NCBI GenBank assembly: GCA_964531095.1
Contig: CAZHED010000021.1
Location: 34,008-98,007 of the forward strand
From: Palsa-1150 sp964531095
GTDB taxonomy: Bacteria; Myxococcota_A; Polyangia; Polyangiales; Polyangiaceae
DNA length: 64,000 nucleotides
Direction: 5' to 3'
The notes under the pieces were generated by a model, which ran no database searches, was not told the origin of the DNA, and worked only from the letters and a program-made list of their open reading frames with translations. Positions within the stretch are counted from its first letter, which is position 1. Each line of letters begins with the position of its first letter. Position numbers and translations under genes: made by a program. This document shows positions 17,945-27,102 of this stretch, one piece after another.

Positions 17945-19675
17945 ATGGCCGACCCCCTTCTCGCCCTCGTCTCGCCCTTTCGAAGGGCCATTGTCGGCGC
18001 GTTCGGCGACGAGCACGAGCGCGCCGACCCGGCGCTCCGGCGCTCCGACCGTGCGGACTACCAGGCCAACGTGGCCCTCGCGCTGAGCAAAGTCGTGGGC
18101 GGCCGACCGCGCGACGTCGCCGCGGAGATCGTCAAGCATCTGGACGTCTCGCAGATGGTGGAGCGCGTCGAGATCGCGGGCCCGGGCTTCATCAACCTGA
18201 CGCTCGATGCCCATTTCCTGTCTCACTCCGTAACCGAGCTCGCGGCCGATTCGCGTCTCGGGGTGGCACCGGTGGCCGCCCCCGAAACCGTCGTCATCGA
18301 TTACTCGTCGCCGAACGTCGCCAAAGAGATGCACGTCGGCAACCTCCGGAGCACGATCATCGGCGACGCCCTCTCGCGCGTGCTGGAAGACGTGGGGCAC
18401 CGGGTCATCCGCCAGAACCACCTCGGCGACTGGGGAACGCCGTTCGGGATGCTCATCGAGCACCTGCTCGACCTCGGGACGGGTGCCGGAGCCGGGCCGT
18501 CGATCACGGACCTCAACGCGTTCTACCGCGAGGCTCGCGCCAAGTTCGACAGCGACCCCGCCTTCGCCGACCGCGCGCGGCGACGAGTCGTCCTTCTCCA
18601 GAGCGGCGACGAGCGCACGCTCGCTCAGTGGCGCGTGCTGGTCGACGCGTCGAAGCGCTACTTCGCGGCGATCTACGAAGCCCTTTCGGTAAAGCTCACC
18701 GAGAGCGATATCGCAGGCGAGAGTCTGTACAATCCGATGCTTCCGGAGATCGTCGCCGAGCTCGAACAGAAAGCGCTCACGGTCGTCAGCGACGGGGCTC
18801 TCTGCGTTTTTCCCCCGGGCTTCCCGGGGCGCGACAACGAGCCCCTTCCGCTCATCGTCCGCAAGCAGGACGGCGGCTACGGATACGCCACGACCGACCT
18901 CGCCGCGGTTCGCTACCGCGTCGCGACCCTCGGCGCCCAGCGAATCATCTACGTCGTCGGCGCGCCTCAGAGCCAACACCTCGCCATGGTCTTCAAGACG
19001 GCGCAGATGGCTGGATGGCTCGTTCCGCCCGCGCGCGCCGAGCACGTCGCGTTCGGATCGGTCCTCGGCGCGGACAGAAAAATGTTCAAGACGAGAAGCG
19101 GAGAGTCGGTAAGGCTCATCGATCTTCTCGACGAAGCCAAAGAGCGCGCGCTCGCGATCGTGACGGAGAAGAATCCGTCGCTCGACGAGACCACGCGCGC
19201 CGCCGTCGCACGAGCGGTGGGAATCGGCGCGGTCAAATACGCCGACCTATCGAGTGATCGCATCAAAGACTACATGTTCGACTGGTCGAGGATGCTCGCG
19301 TTCGACGGCAACACCGCCCCCTACCTGCAGTACGCCCACGCCCGCATCGGATCCATCTTCCGCCGCGGCGAGGTCGACGCCAGCGATCTCGGTCCGATCG
19401 CGCTTCGCGCGCCCGCGGAGCGCGCGTTGGGCCTCGGAATCCTAGGCTTCGGCACGGTAGTGCACGAAGTCGCGGTCACGCTCCAGCCGCATCGCCTGTG
19501 CACGTACCTCTACGAGCTCTCGACGGCCTTCTCCGCCTTCTACGAGGCGTGCCCGGTGCTCAAGGCCTCGACCGATTCCGAGCGCCAGTCACGAATGGCC
19601 CTCTCCCGTCTAACTGCCCGCGTGCTTGCGCACGGGCTGGATCTTCTCGGCATCGAAGTTCCCGAGCGCATGTGA
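17945..19675 (+). CDS. argS: Arginyl-tRNA synthetase
   Basis: This is a 576-aa class I aminoacyl-tRNA synthetase that attaches Arg to tRNA-Arg in the cytoplasm. The N-terminal Add-1 tRNA-contact domain is followed by SPNVAKEMHVGNLRSTIIGD, which carries the HIGH-type motif HVGN at 130-133. The second signature is degenerate (KMFKT, about 379-383), as in many ArgRS. The C-terminal helical DALR anticodon-binding domain ends in ARVLAHGLDLLGIEVPERM, typical of the family. It converges on the glycogen phosphorylase gene with 28 bp between stops. Confidence 0.96.
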   Translation: MADPLLALVSPFRRAIVGAFGDEHERADPALRRSDRADYQANVALALSKVVGGRPRDVAAEIVKHLDVSQMVERVEIAGPGFINLTLDAHFLSHSVTELAADSRLGVAPVAAPETVVIDYSSPNVAKEMHVGNLRSTIIGDALSRVLEDVGHRVIRQNHLGDWGTPFGMLIEHLLDLGTGAGAGPSITDLNAFYREARAKFDSDPAFADRARRRVVLLQSGDERTLAQWRVLVDASKRYFAAIYEALSVKLTESDIAGESLYNPMLPEIVAELEQKALTVVSDGALCVFPPGFPGRDNEPLPLIVRKQDGGYGYATTDLAAVRYRVATLGAQRIIYVVGAPQSQHLAMVFKTAQMAGWLVPPARAEHVAFGSVLGADRKMFKTRSGESVRLIDLLDEAKERALAIVTEKNPSLDETTRAAVARAVGIGAVKYADLSSDRIKDYMFDWSRMLAFDGNTAPYLQYAHARIGSIFRRGEVDASDLGPIALRAPAERALGLGILGFGTVVHEVAVTLQPHRLCTYLYELSTAFSAFYEACPVLKASTDSERQSRMALSRLTARVLAHGLDLLGIEVPERM

Positions 19676-19703
19676 GCCGGCGGCCCCGCGCCGCGAGCCA
19701 ACC

Positions 19704-22256
19704 TCACTCGTTCGCCGCCGCGCGCGCGGTCGACGTGACCCCGCTTCGCTCCGCGATCTCCGCCTTCACCGGCACGATGCCCCAGATTTCGCGGGCATAG
19801 GCGTTGATCGTGGCGTCGCTCGAGAACGCGCTCGCGCCGACGATGTTGAACAGCGATCGCCTCGCCCACTCCCGCGGCGACCGATAGAGAATCGCCGCTT
19901 CCCGCATCGCCGCGCAGTACGAATCGAAGTCTGCGCACACCATGTATTGATCGTTGTGACGGAGCGTGTGCACCACGGACGAATACCGTCCCGGATCGCC
20001 AAGGCAGAAAAAGCCGCTCTCGAGGAGCTCGATGGCCTTCGCGAGCTCCGGGCTTCCCGCGATGAAGCGACCCGGATCGTAACCGACGCGCCACAGGTCG
20101 CGAACCCCGTCGACCGTGTGCCCGCAGAGGAAAAAGTTCTCGGGTCCGGCGGCGTCGCGCAGCTCGACGTTCGCACCGTCGAGCGTCCCGACCGTGAGAG
20201 CCCCGTTGAGCGCAAGCTTCATGTTGCTCGTTCCGGACGCCTCCTTACCGGCCTGCGAGATCTGGAGCGAGACGTCGGCCGCTGGAATGATCACTTGGGC
20301 CAGAGACACGCCGTAGTTGGGAACGAACACCACCTTCAGCCGATCGCACGTCGTCGGGTCTCCGTTGACCACCTCGGCGATGTCGTTGATGAGGCGAATG
20401 TGCGTCTTGGCCACCGCGTACCCCGCAGCCGCCTTTCCTGCGAAAATATAGACGCGCGGGGTCGCCGTCGCATCGGCCGAGGAGTTCTTCAAGTGCCAGT
20501 AGTGAGCGATGATTTCGAGACAGGCCAAGAGCTGTCGCTTGTACTCGTGGATTCGCTTGATCTGCGCGACGAACATCGCCCCGGGATCGACCGAGACCCC
20601 GGTCAGCCGATGAAGGAGCGCCGCCAGCACTCGCTTGTTGTCCCGTTTGATCTCGGCAAGCGAATCGAGGAGGCTTTCATCTTCCGCGTGCTTGGAAAGG
20701 TGGGACAGAAAGGCGAGGTCGCGGTCGATCCAGTTGGGCCCCAAGCGGTCCGAAAGAAGGCGCGCGAGCGCCGGATTGGAGTAGAGAAGCCAGCGGCGCG
20801 GCGTCACGCCGTTGGTCTTGTTGTTGAACCGCTCCGGGAACATCTCGAAGAAATCGGGGAGAAGCTCGCGCTTGATGAGCTCCGTGTGGAGCGCAGCGAC
20901 TCCATTCACGCTGTGCGACCCGAGCACCGCGAGGTGCGCCATCCGCACCTGCTGCACAGGCCCCTCTTCGATGATCGACATCCGGGCCATGCGCGACGGA
21001 TCCGCGGGCCAGCGAGTATTGACTTGGCGCATGAATCGATGATTGATTTCGAAGATGATCATCATGTGCCGCGGCAAGACGCGGCGCATCATCGAGACCG
21101 GCCACTTTTCGAGCGCTTCGGGCAGGAGCGTGTGGTTCGTATAGGCGATCGCTCGCTGCGTGATGTCCCAGGCCACGTCCCAGTCGACGCCCTCCTCGTC
21201 GACCAGCACCCGCATGAGCTCCGCGACGGCGATCGCCGGGTGCGTGTCATTGAGCTGGATGGCAGCGCGATCGGGGAGCAGCCGAAAGTCGGTATGGCGA
21301 GCTTTGAACTGGGAGACGATGTCCGCGATTGAGCACGCCACGAAGAAGTACTGCTGCTTCAACCGCAGCTCTTTTCCGTGCTCGGTCTGGTCGCTCGGGT
21401 AGAGCACTTTCGAGATGTTCTCGACCTCGACCTTCTCCTCCACGGCGCGCAAATAGTCGCCTTCGTTGAAGAGGCGCAGGTCGAAATCGCGCGACGCGCG
21501 CGCCGACCAAAGACGGAGCGTGTTGACGGTGTCGGTCTCGTGTCCGACGATGAACGAGTCGTACGGCACCCCGTACACCACGCGGGTTCCGACCCAGTCG
21601 ACGATCAGCCGGCCGCTCGCGTCTTTGCGGGTCTCGGTCGTTCCGTAGAATCGCACGACTTGCATGCGATCGTGGCGAGGCAGCTCCCACGGGTTTCCGT
21701 ATTGCAGCCAGTTGTCCGAGTTCTCGAGCTGTTGCCCCCCTTCGATGCGCTGCTCGAAGATGCCGAACTCGTACCGGATCCCGTAACCGACCGCGGGAAG
21801 CTCCAGCGTCGCGAGCGAGTCCATGAAGCAGGCGGCCAGCCGCCCGAGCCCGCCGTTTCCAAGGCCCGGGTCGCCCTCCGCATCGAGGACGTCGCCGAGG
21901 TCGAAGCCCCATTCGGCGCAGAGCTGTTCGGCCGCGCCGTAGAGACCGAGATTCACGAGACACAGGCCAAGGCTGCGCCCGGTGAGAAACTCCGACGACA
22001 GGTAGTGGATGCGCTTGACGTCGCGCTCGACGTAGGTTCGCTGCGTAGCGAGCCAGCGCTGCACCAGGCGATCGCGAACCGTGTGCGCCATCGCGCGGTA
22101 CACATCGACGACTCCCGCGTCCTCGCGCTCTTTCACGCACGTGTAGAGCAGATGATCGAGCAGATCTCTCCGGAACTGCTCGGGATCCACTCGTCCGGGC
22201 TGGCGCGCCGGCGGACCGGAGAATTTGCGTTTGGGCTGCGTCAGACGCTCGTCCAT
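19704..22256 (-). CDS. glgP: Glycogen/starch phosphorylase
   Basis: This is a protein of about 850 aa that phosphorolyses alpha-1,4-glucan to glucose-1-phosphate. The pyridoxal-phosphate lysine lies in ASGTSNMKLALNGALTVG (Lys about 680), and the flanking TLDGANVE block is intact. Also seen are YLSSEFLTGRSL near the N-terminus and NDTHPAIAVAELMR in the middle. I chose the ATG at 22256 because it matches the usual N-terminal length; an ATG at 22328 would add 24 residues. It is divergent to the DUF2062 fusion gene, and no glg operon partners are adjacent. Confidence 0.94.
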   Translation of the reverse strand: MDERLTQPKRKFSGPPARQPGRVDPEQFRRDLLDHLLYTCVKEREDAGVVDVYRAMAHTVRDRLVQRWLATQRTYVERDVKRIHYLSSEFLTGRSLGLCLVNLGLYGAAEQLCAEWGFDLGDVLDAEGDPGLGNGGLGRLAACFMDSLATLELPAVGYGIRYEFGIFEQRIEGGQQLENSDNWLQYGNPWELPRHDRMQVVRFYGTTETRKDASGRLIVDWVGTRVVYGVPYDSFIVGHETDTVNTLRLWSARASRDFDLRLFNEGDYLRAVEEKVEVENISKVLYPSDQTEHGKELRLKQQYFFVACSIADIVSQFKARHTDFRLLPDRAAIQLNDTHPAIAVAELMRVLVDEEGVDWDVAWDITQRAIAYTNHTLLPEALEKWPVSMMRRVLPRHMMIIFEINHRFMRQVNTRWPADPSRMARMSIIEEGPVQQVRMAHLAVLGSHSVNGVAALHTELIKRELLPDFFEMFPERFNNKTNGVTPRRWLLYSNPALARLLSDRLGPNWIDRDLAFLSHLSKHAEDESLLDSLAEIKRDNKRVLAALLHRLTGVSVDPGAMFVAQIKRIHEYKRQLLACLEIIAHYWHLKNSSADATATPRVYIFAGKAAAGYAVAKTHIRLINDIAEVVNGDPTTCDRLKVVFVPNYGVSLAQVIIPAADVSLQISQAGKEASGTSNMKLALNGALTVGTLDGANVELRDAAGPENFFLCGHTVDGVRDLWRVGYDPGRFIAGSPELAKAIELLESGFFCLGDPGRYSSVVHTLRHNDQYMVCADFDSYCAAMREAAILYRSPREWARRSLFNIVGASAFSSDATINAYAREIWGIVPVKAEIAERSGVTSTARAAANE

Positions 22257-22424
22257 CGGGCGGGTGCTCACGGCTGACAACGTCGCACCATCGAAACGCC
22301 CGACATGTATCGACCACCTTTCGGGCATGTTTCGGACGCTCTTGTGCGCGAGCGGCTTCCTCGACGTGCCTTGACTCTTGATCCTGCGCGCCCAACGGGC
22401 GGCCGCCTGCGAACCGAGCGGCCC

Positions 22425-23630
22425 ATGTATCCTTCACCGTCGATGCACCTCGACCCTGCGCCGAAGGAGACCTTTTCCTTGTGGCGCGAAGAGCTGAAGC
22501 GAGCCTGGGGAGAGCTTCGCGGCCCCCGGGCGTCGCCCGGCCGCGCCGCGGTTTCCGTGGCGATCGGTCTCTTCGTCGGGGCGCTGCCCATCTTCGGCTG
22601 CCACACGCTTCTCGTCCTGGTGCTGTGCATCTGGTGGCAGCTCGACGGCGCATTGGCATGGGTCGCGTCCAATGTGTCGAACCCGCTCCTGGCTCCCGCC
22701 CTGCTGACGGTCGAAGTGCAGATCGGGGTCTGGCTGTGCGCCGGCGCGCCGCTCGATCGCGAGCTGAACCGCCCCGGGGCGCTTCGCCACGTCGTCGGCT
22801 ATCTGCTCGCCGGCGCGCCGCTCGCGGGCCTCGGCCTCGCGGCGTTCGGAGGCGCCCTGGCGTACGCTGTGACCGCGCTCCTGCCGAAGCAGATCGGGCG
22901 TCATCCGTATCGCTTACCCAGCGACGCCCCGGCGTGGGTGAAGGCCGTTGAACGCGTGGCCACGCGCTTCGCTTCCCCTCAAAGCCCCTCGGCCCGCGAG
23001 CGGACGCGCTTTCATTACCTGCGCGCGAAGCTTCTGGGCGATCCGGTGGCAAAGCTCGTCTCCGACCTCGCCGGCGACGAGCCGAACGGCTTCGGCGCGA
23101 TTCTCGACATCGGCACCGGCCGCGGGCTGCTACCGCTGCTCCTCATCGAGATCGGATCGGCTTCGAGCGCCACGGGTATCGACTGGGATCGAGACAAGAT
23201 CGCGGCCGCCCAGCGCGCCGCTGCCGCCGGAGGCGACGGCCTCGGACCGGTCGACGCCACCTTCCGCGAAGGCGACGTGCGCACGGTCGACTTCGGGCCA
23301 GCCGATACGGTGCTGCTCATCGACGTCCTCCACTATCTGACCATCGCAGAGCAAGACGCCATGCTCGATCGAGCGGCGGCCGCCGTGCGGCCGGGCGGAC
23401 GCCTCTTGGTGCGCGAGGCCGAGCCGCGGCTCGGATGGCGCAGCTGGATGACCCTGGCCGAAGAGCGCATCTTCACATCGGTGGGCGTCAACCGAGGCGA
23501 ACGCGTGCGCTTCCGCTCGGCGAGCGAGATCGCCTCGCGCATGGAAGCGGCCGGCCTGCGGTGCGCCGTCCAGCCCGCATGGGGCAAGACACCGTTTTCC
23601 AACGTGCTCGTGATTGGGTGTCGTGCTTAA
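22425..23630 (+). CDS. DUF2062 membrane domain fused to SAM methyltransferase
   Basis: This 401-aa protein has two parts. Residues about 15-160 are a DUF2062 domain with hydrophobic helices (AVSVAIGLFVGALPIFGCHTLLVLVLCIWW, ASNVSNPLLAPALLT, and a third near 125-152). Residues about 190-400 are a class I methyltransferase with motif I ILDIGTGRG (226-234), motif II around TGIDWDRDKI and motif IV VLLIDVLHYL. The substrate is unknown. DUF2062 is often found alone or with glycosyltransferase genes, so a membrane-anchored methyltransferase acting on a lipid or glycolipid is a guess. Its stop overlaps the stop of the convergent GH6 gene. Confidence 0.8.
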   Translation: MYPSPSMHLDPAPKETFSLWREELKRAWGELRGPRASPGRAAVSVAIGLFVGALPIFGCHTLLVLVLCIWWQLDGALAWVASNVSNPLLAPALLTVEVQIGVWLCAGAPLDRELNRPGALRHVVGYLLAGAPLAGLGLAAFGGALAYAVTALLPKQIGRHPYRLPSDAPAWVKAVERVATRFASPQSPSARERTRFHYLRAKLLGDPVAKLVSDLAGDEPNGFGAILDIGTGRGLLPLLLIEIGSASSATGIDWDRDKIAAAQRAAAAGGDGLGPVDATFREGDVRTVDFGPADTVLLIDVLHYLTIAEQDAMLDRAAAAVRPGGRLLVREAEPRLGWRSWMTLAEERIFTSVGVNRGERVRFRSASEIASRMEAAGLRCAVQPAWGKTPFSNVLVIGCRA

Positions 23631-24946
23631 AGTCCCGGATTCGCGTTCTTCGCTAGCTCCACGAAGTACTTGCCGAACCATGCGCCGGCGCGCGGGGACC
23701 CCTGCTCGCTGTCCGGCGCCTTGGGCCCGCAGTTCTCGTCGAAGCCGGGCTTGGACGGGTCGGAGCCGCCGTCGGCGTCGCCGGGCGGCTTGATCCAGTA
23801 ATAGGCGTCGATGAACGGAGCCGGTGACGCCTGCGGACGCTCCCCGAGACCCGCGCCTTTCACGTTGCACCAGCTGCCGGATTTGGTCCGGATTCCGGCG
23901 CGGCCGTTGCGGCTCGTGTCGATGAGGAACGCTTTCCCAGTGATCCCCGCTTCCGAGAGCGACGCGTCGAGAATCTTCACGTACGTGAGCTCGTCGGGAG
24001 ACGGGTCGGTGGGCTCGAGCTTCGGGAGGTCGCCTGGGGTGAGCGTGTCGTAGTTGGCGACGTTGGTCGCAAACCCGCGAATCTTGTCTGCTCCACCCGC
24101 CTCGGCGAGGACCTCGGAGAAGATCTTGGATATCTTCTCGCGGTTCTTCGACCAGCCGAGCCACCCCGCGTGGGCGGCGTCCAGATACAAGGAGACGTTC
24201 GGCATCGCGAGCGACTTCACTGCGTACGCGATGGAGTGTCGATACGCGGACTCCGCCGCAGCGCACTTGGCGACGCTCATATTCGTCGCGATGTTCGGCA
24301 GCGAGTCCGGCTCGACGACGGCGACGATGCGCTGCTTTGGATGGGCCTTGAACGCCGCGGCGATCTTGTCGATGAACTCCTTCTGGTACCGTTTTTCGCC
24401 TCCGCCGGCAACCGTCAGCTCACCGTTCGAAGCCGCCGCGGCGCAGTCGCGGTCCGGCAGATCGTAGACCGCGAAGACGGTGACGACGGGCTGGCCACCC
24501 TTCTTGTCATGCGCCTCTTGCGCCATCGCGTCGTCCAGCGTCTTCGAGACGGAGCTCACCCGCTTGATCGAGTCGAGCCAAATCGCCGTGGGAAACGATT
24601 CGACCTTCTTCAAGAGCGCCGCGTCCGCCGGTGAGTCTTTGATCGACGACTCCACTTTGGCGACGTAGGCCGGATCGACGTAAAAGTGCGCGCCCATGAA
24701 CGGATTGCCCTCTGCCGAGGGCGGCGTGATCTGCACCTGAGGTTTCGCTTCGGCCGCGCTGGTCGGCGGCGGCAAGGACGACACCGGCTGCGGTGCGCCC
24801 GCCGCGGGTGTCGCCCCGGCGGGCGCCGGCAGCCCGGTTTCCGGCTGCGCAGGCGCGGCCGGCGCCGTGGCAGACTGCGGTGCGGCGCCGCAAGCGGCGA
24901 CGGTGGTGATGCAGGCGAAGGCGGCGATGGGATACGGGCGGATCAT
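23627..24946 (-). CDS. Glycoside hydrolase family 6 lipoprotein
   Basis: This is a 439-aa lipoprotein. The ATG at 24946 gives a signal peptide ending in VAACG (Cys 19), then an Ala/Pro/Gln-rich linker of about 60 residues. The GH6 domain is clear: NPFMGAHFYVDP at its start, the signature YDLPDRDCAAAASNGE with the catalytic-acid Asp, and the second signature IVAVVEPDSLPN. SLYLDAAHAGWLGW and GFATNVANY follow, with PGFDENCGPK near the end. GH6 enzymes are inverting endoglucanases or cellobiohydrolases on beta-1,4-glucan. Here the enzyme is cell-attached and carries no cellulose-binding module. Confidence 0.9.
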   Translation of the reverse strand: MIRPYPIAAFACITTVAACGAAPQSATAPAAPAQPETGLPAPAGATPAAGAPQPVSSLPPPTSAAEAKPQVQITPPSAEGNPFMGAHFYVDPAYVAKVESSIKDSPADAALLKKVESFPTAIWLDSIKRVSSVSKTLDDAMAQEAHDKKGGQPVVTVFAVYDLPDRDCAAAASNGELTVAGGGEKRYQKEFIDKIAAAFKAHPKQRIVAVVEPDSLPNIATNMSVAKCAAAESAYRHSIAYAVKSLAMPNVSLYLDAAHAGWLGWSKNREKISKIFSEVLAEAGGADKIRGFATNVANYDTLTPGDLPKLEPTDPSPDELTYVKILDASLSEAGITGKAFLIDTSRNGRAGIRTKSGSWCNVKGAGLGERPQASPAPFIDAYYWIKPPGDADGGSDPSKPGFDENCGPKAPDSEQGSPRAGAWFGKYFVELAKNANPGL

Positions 24947-25060
24947 GTGCGCTAGCGGACATGAGAAGCACATCAGGCACGCCCGGGTCAACGCTGGGCG
25001 CGCCTGCGGATGCCGAAATCCGGCGTGGACGGGGCCGACAAGCGGTATCCTGAATCAGCG

Positions 25061-25954
25061 ATGGGCGACCTCGAACGTCCCTTTCCGAACGCGAACGTTC
25101 TCCTCGATCGGGTGGTGGATATCTGTCCTTTCCCCGCGACCGCGCAGCGGCTGATGATCCTCGTCAACGACGAGAGGGCGCCCGTCGACGCAATCGCGTC
25201 CGCCGTTCAGTGCGACCCCGCGCTCGCGACGCAGGTGCTCCGCGTCGCCAATAGCGCGGCCTTCCGGCACGCCGGCGGCGACGCGGTGCGCGATGTCCGC
25301 CAGGCGCTCGTCACCATTGGGCTCGAGGAGCTCCGCATGATGGCGGGCGCGATGGCGCTCCTGGCGACCTTCGCGACCCGCGACGAGCTGTCTCTGGACC
25401 TTCACCGCACGAGCGCCGTCTCCGGATCGATCGCCGAAGTGATCGTCCCGCCTGGGCCGGGGATCTCCCGAAGCCTGCCCTACCTCTGCGGCCTCCTCTG
25501 CGAAGTCGGGGTCCTCGCCTGTCTCGCCGTCGACGGTCCCGGGTACGTCGGAATATGGCAGCGCACCGTGAGCGGCAACGGGCGCTGGACGCCCGAGGCG
25601 GTCACAGCGCGCGACGCCCTCGAGACCAAGCGCTACGGAGTCACGTCGCGGACCATCGGAGCGCGGCTGCTTCGCCGACACCAGCTACCGCAAGAGATCG
25701 CCTCGGCGATCGAGGCATCCCCGATCTCCTCGCCCTCCGTTCCGTTCGCCCATCGCGCGACGGCGTTCGCTAGAATCGCCACGCTGCTCGTGGTCGACGC
25801 GCTGCGCACCAGGGACTCCGCCGCGCTGAAAGAGCAGATCGGCGAAGTCGCGCGGCTCACGTCGCTCGTCGAGGTCGATGCCGACGAGCTGGTGCGCCGC
25901 TGTGTCATCGCCGCTACGAATATGGAGAAAGCGCTTCGCGCTGCCCGGGACTGA
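25061..25954 (+). CDS. HDOD-domain protein
   Basis: This is a 297-aa cytoplasmic protein made of a single HDOD domain (degenerate HD hydrolase). The N-terminal part matches the family well: FPATAQRLMILVNDE, IASAVQCDPALATQVLRVANSA and VRQALVTIGLEELRMMAGAMAL. The catalytic HD residues are absent, as usual. HDOD proteins act as signalling scaffolds in motility and stress regulation in proteobacteria. I chose the ATG at 25061; an in-frame ATG at 25010 lies close to the divergent GH6 gene. Confidence 0.85.
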   Translation: MGDLERPFPNANVLLDRVVDICPFPATAQRLMILVNDERAPVDAIASAVQCDPALATQVLRVANSAAFRHAGGDAVRDVRQALVTIGLEELRMMAGAMALLATFATRDELSLDLHRTSAVSGSIAEVIVPPGPGISRSLPYLCGLLCEVGVLACLAVDGPGYVGIWQRTVSGNGRWTPEAVTARDALETKRYGVTSRTIGARLLRRHQLPQEIASAIEASPISSPSVPFAHRATAFARIATLLVVDALRTRDSAALKEQIGEVARLTSLVEVDADELVRRCVIAATNMEKALRAARD

Positions 25955-25994
25955 CCCTCAGCCGCACGTCACGCTCCGCGCGCGGCGCGACCCC

Positions 25995-26492
25995 TCAGGC
26001 GTCGAACATCACGCGCCGTACGGCCTCCGCGTAATCGAAGTCTCGCCGACGCGGCAGCAGCTCGGGCGGCGGAGCGCGCTTCGGAACGACCGCGGGAGCC
26101 TTCCCCAGGTGGCCGCGCAGAATCAGCCTGGACACGGCCGAAAGGGACTCGAAATGCAGCCCCAGCGCGCGGCCGCCGTCGCCCGGCCTGCGCCCCTCCA
26201 CGACCCGTCGGAGCGTCGCGCGGGTATCGAACCACAGCGGAAGATCCGTGGCCAGAAAGCTGACGACCAACTCGGCGCCCTCGCCGACGCGCTCGTCGGA
26301 AAAGACGAGCATCCCTTGCGGGGAAAGATCGACCGCGCGGTCCCCGACCAACCGCCCATCGCGGCGCCTCACCCGGCAGCCGAGGCGCACGGACCGCCGC
26401 ATCTCGCCGCGGCGATTGGGCGGAAGGTGTCCGCATGCGGAGCGCACCAACGAAGGGGTGAGCAGGCGGAGGGGATAACCGACACTTGGCAT
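25995..26492 (-). CDS. PilZ-domain protein (first of tandem pair)
   Basis: This is a 165-aa single-domain protein. The cyclic-di-GMP signature is present as RRSVRLGCRV (RxxxR-type) followed about 20 residues later by DLSPQGMLV (D/NxSxxG). It therefore probably binds c-di-GMP. The start is well fixed: ATG 26492 with AGGAGG seven bases upstream. It lies 56 bp behind the second PilZ gene on the same strand, and both share the C-terminal pattern PPP...PRR...DYA, so they look like a duplication. Confidence 0.85.
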   Translation of the reverse strand: MPSVGYPLRLLTPSLVRSACGHLPPNRRGEMRRSVRLGCRVRRRDGRLVGDRAVDLSPQGMLVFSDERVGEGAELVVSFLATDLPLWFDTRATLRRVVEGRRPGDGGRALGLHFESLSAVSRLILRGHLGKAPAVVPKRAPPPELLPRRRDFDYAEAVRRVMFDA

Positions 26493-26548
26493 GGAGAGCC
26501 TCCTCGGACGCAATCGTACGCGCCGGGCTGCGGCGCGGGCCAAGTTGC

Positions 26549-26968
26549 CTACGACATCACCGCGAGCTCGACGCTGGCCGCATAGTCGATGCGCGCTTCG
26601 CGCCTCGGTAGCGGCGGCGGGACACCCTGGAGCGCGGTGTGGAGAAAGTACTGCAAGGCTCCCTCGATCGCGTCGAACTCGACTCCGAAGCAGCGGCCGG
26701 CATCGCCGGGCCGGCGCCCGTGCACCACGCGAGCGACCGTCCCCTCTGCGTCGAACCACCACGTACTGCGCGGCAGCCGGAACGCCACGAGCAATGGTTC
26801 ACCGGTCATGACGGGTACGTCTGCCACGACGAGCATACCCAGCGGCGAAAGGTCCAGCCCGCGGCTGCCGACGAGCGTGAAATCACGCTCGCGGACGACC
26901 TGGCAGTCGACGCGGACACCGCGACGAAGCGCGCGGCGCTGCTGGGCATGTACGAGCGTGGCGAGCAT
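26549..26968 (-). CDS. PilZ-domain protein (second of tandem pair)
   Basis: This is a 139-aa PilZ protein with RRALRRGVRVDCQV and DLSPLGMLV as c-di-GMP contacts. ATG 26968 is preceded by GAGGAG with seven-base spacing. It is transcribed just before the other PilZ gene, with which it shares ARVVHGRRPGDAGR versus RRVVEGRRPGDGGR, strong evidence for a local duplication. No diguanylate cyclase or phosphodiesterase is nearby, so the partner process is unknown. Confidence 0.83.
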   Translation of the reverse strand: MLATLVHAQQRRALRRGVRVDCQVVRERDFTLVGSRGLDLSPLGMLVVADVPVMTGEPLLVAFRLPRSTWWFDAEGTVARVVHGRRPGDAGRCFGVEFDAIEGALQYFLHTALQGVPPPLPRREARIDYAASVELAVMS

Positions 26969-27102
26969 GATTGTCTCCTCGGGAAGGTGCGACCCTGCCC
27001 CTGATCGGCGGCCGGTGGTCGATTGATGAATCGTATCCGGGGCGGCTTCGTCGCGGCCAAGTTCTCCGAGCACGCCCTCGCCCCCCCCCCGCGCTCGAAC
27101 AG

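Noticed and set aside
27081..27090. Run of ten C residues
   Set aside because: It lies between genes, downstream of the ArsA-like stop, so it has no frame to shift; there is no sign of a phase-variable gene.
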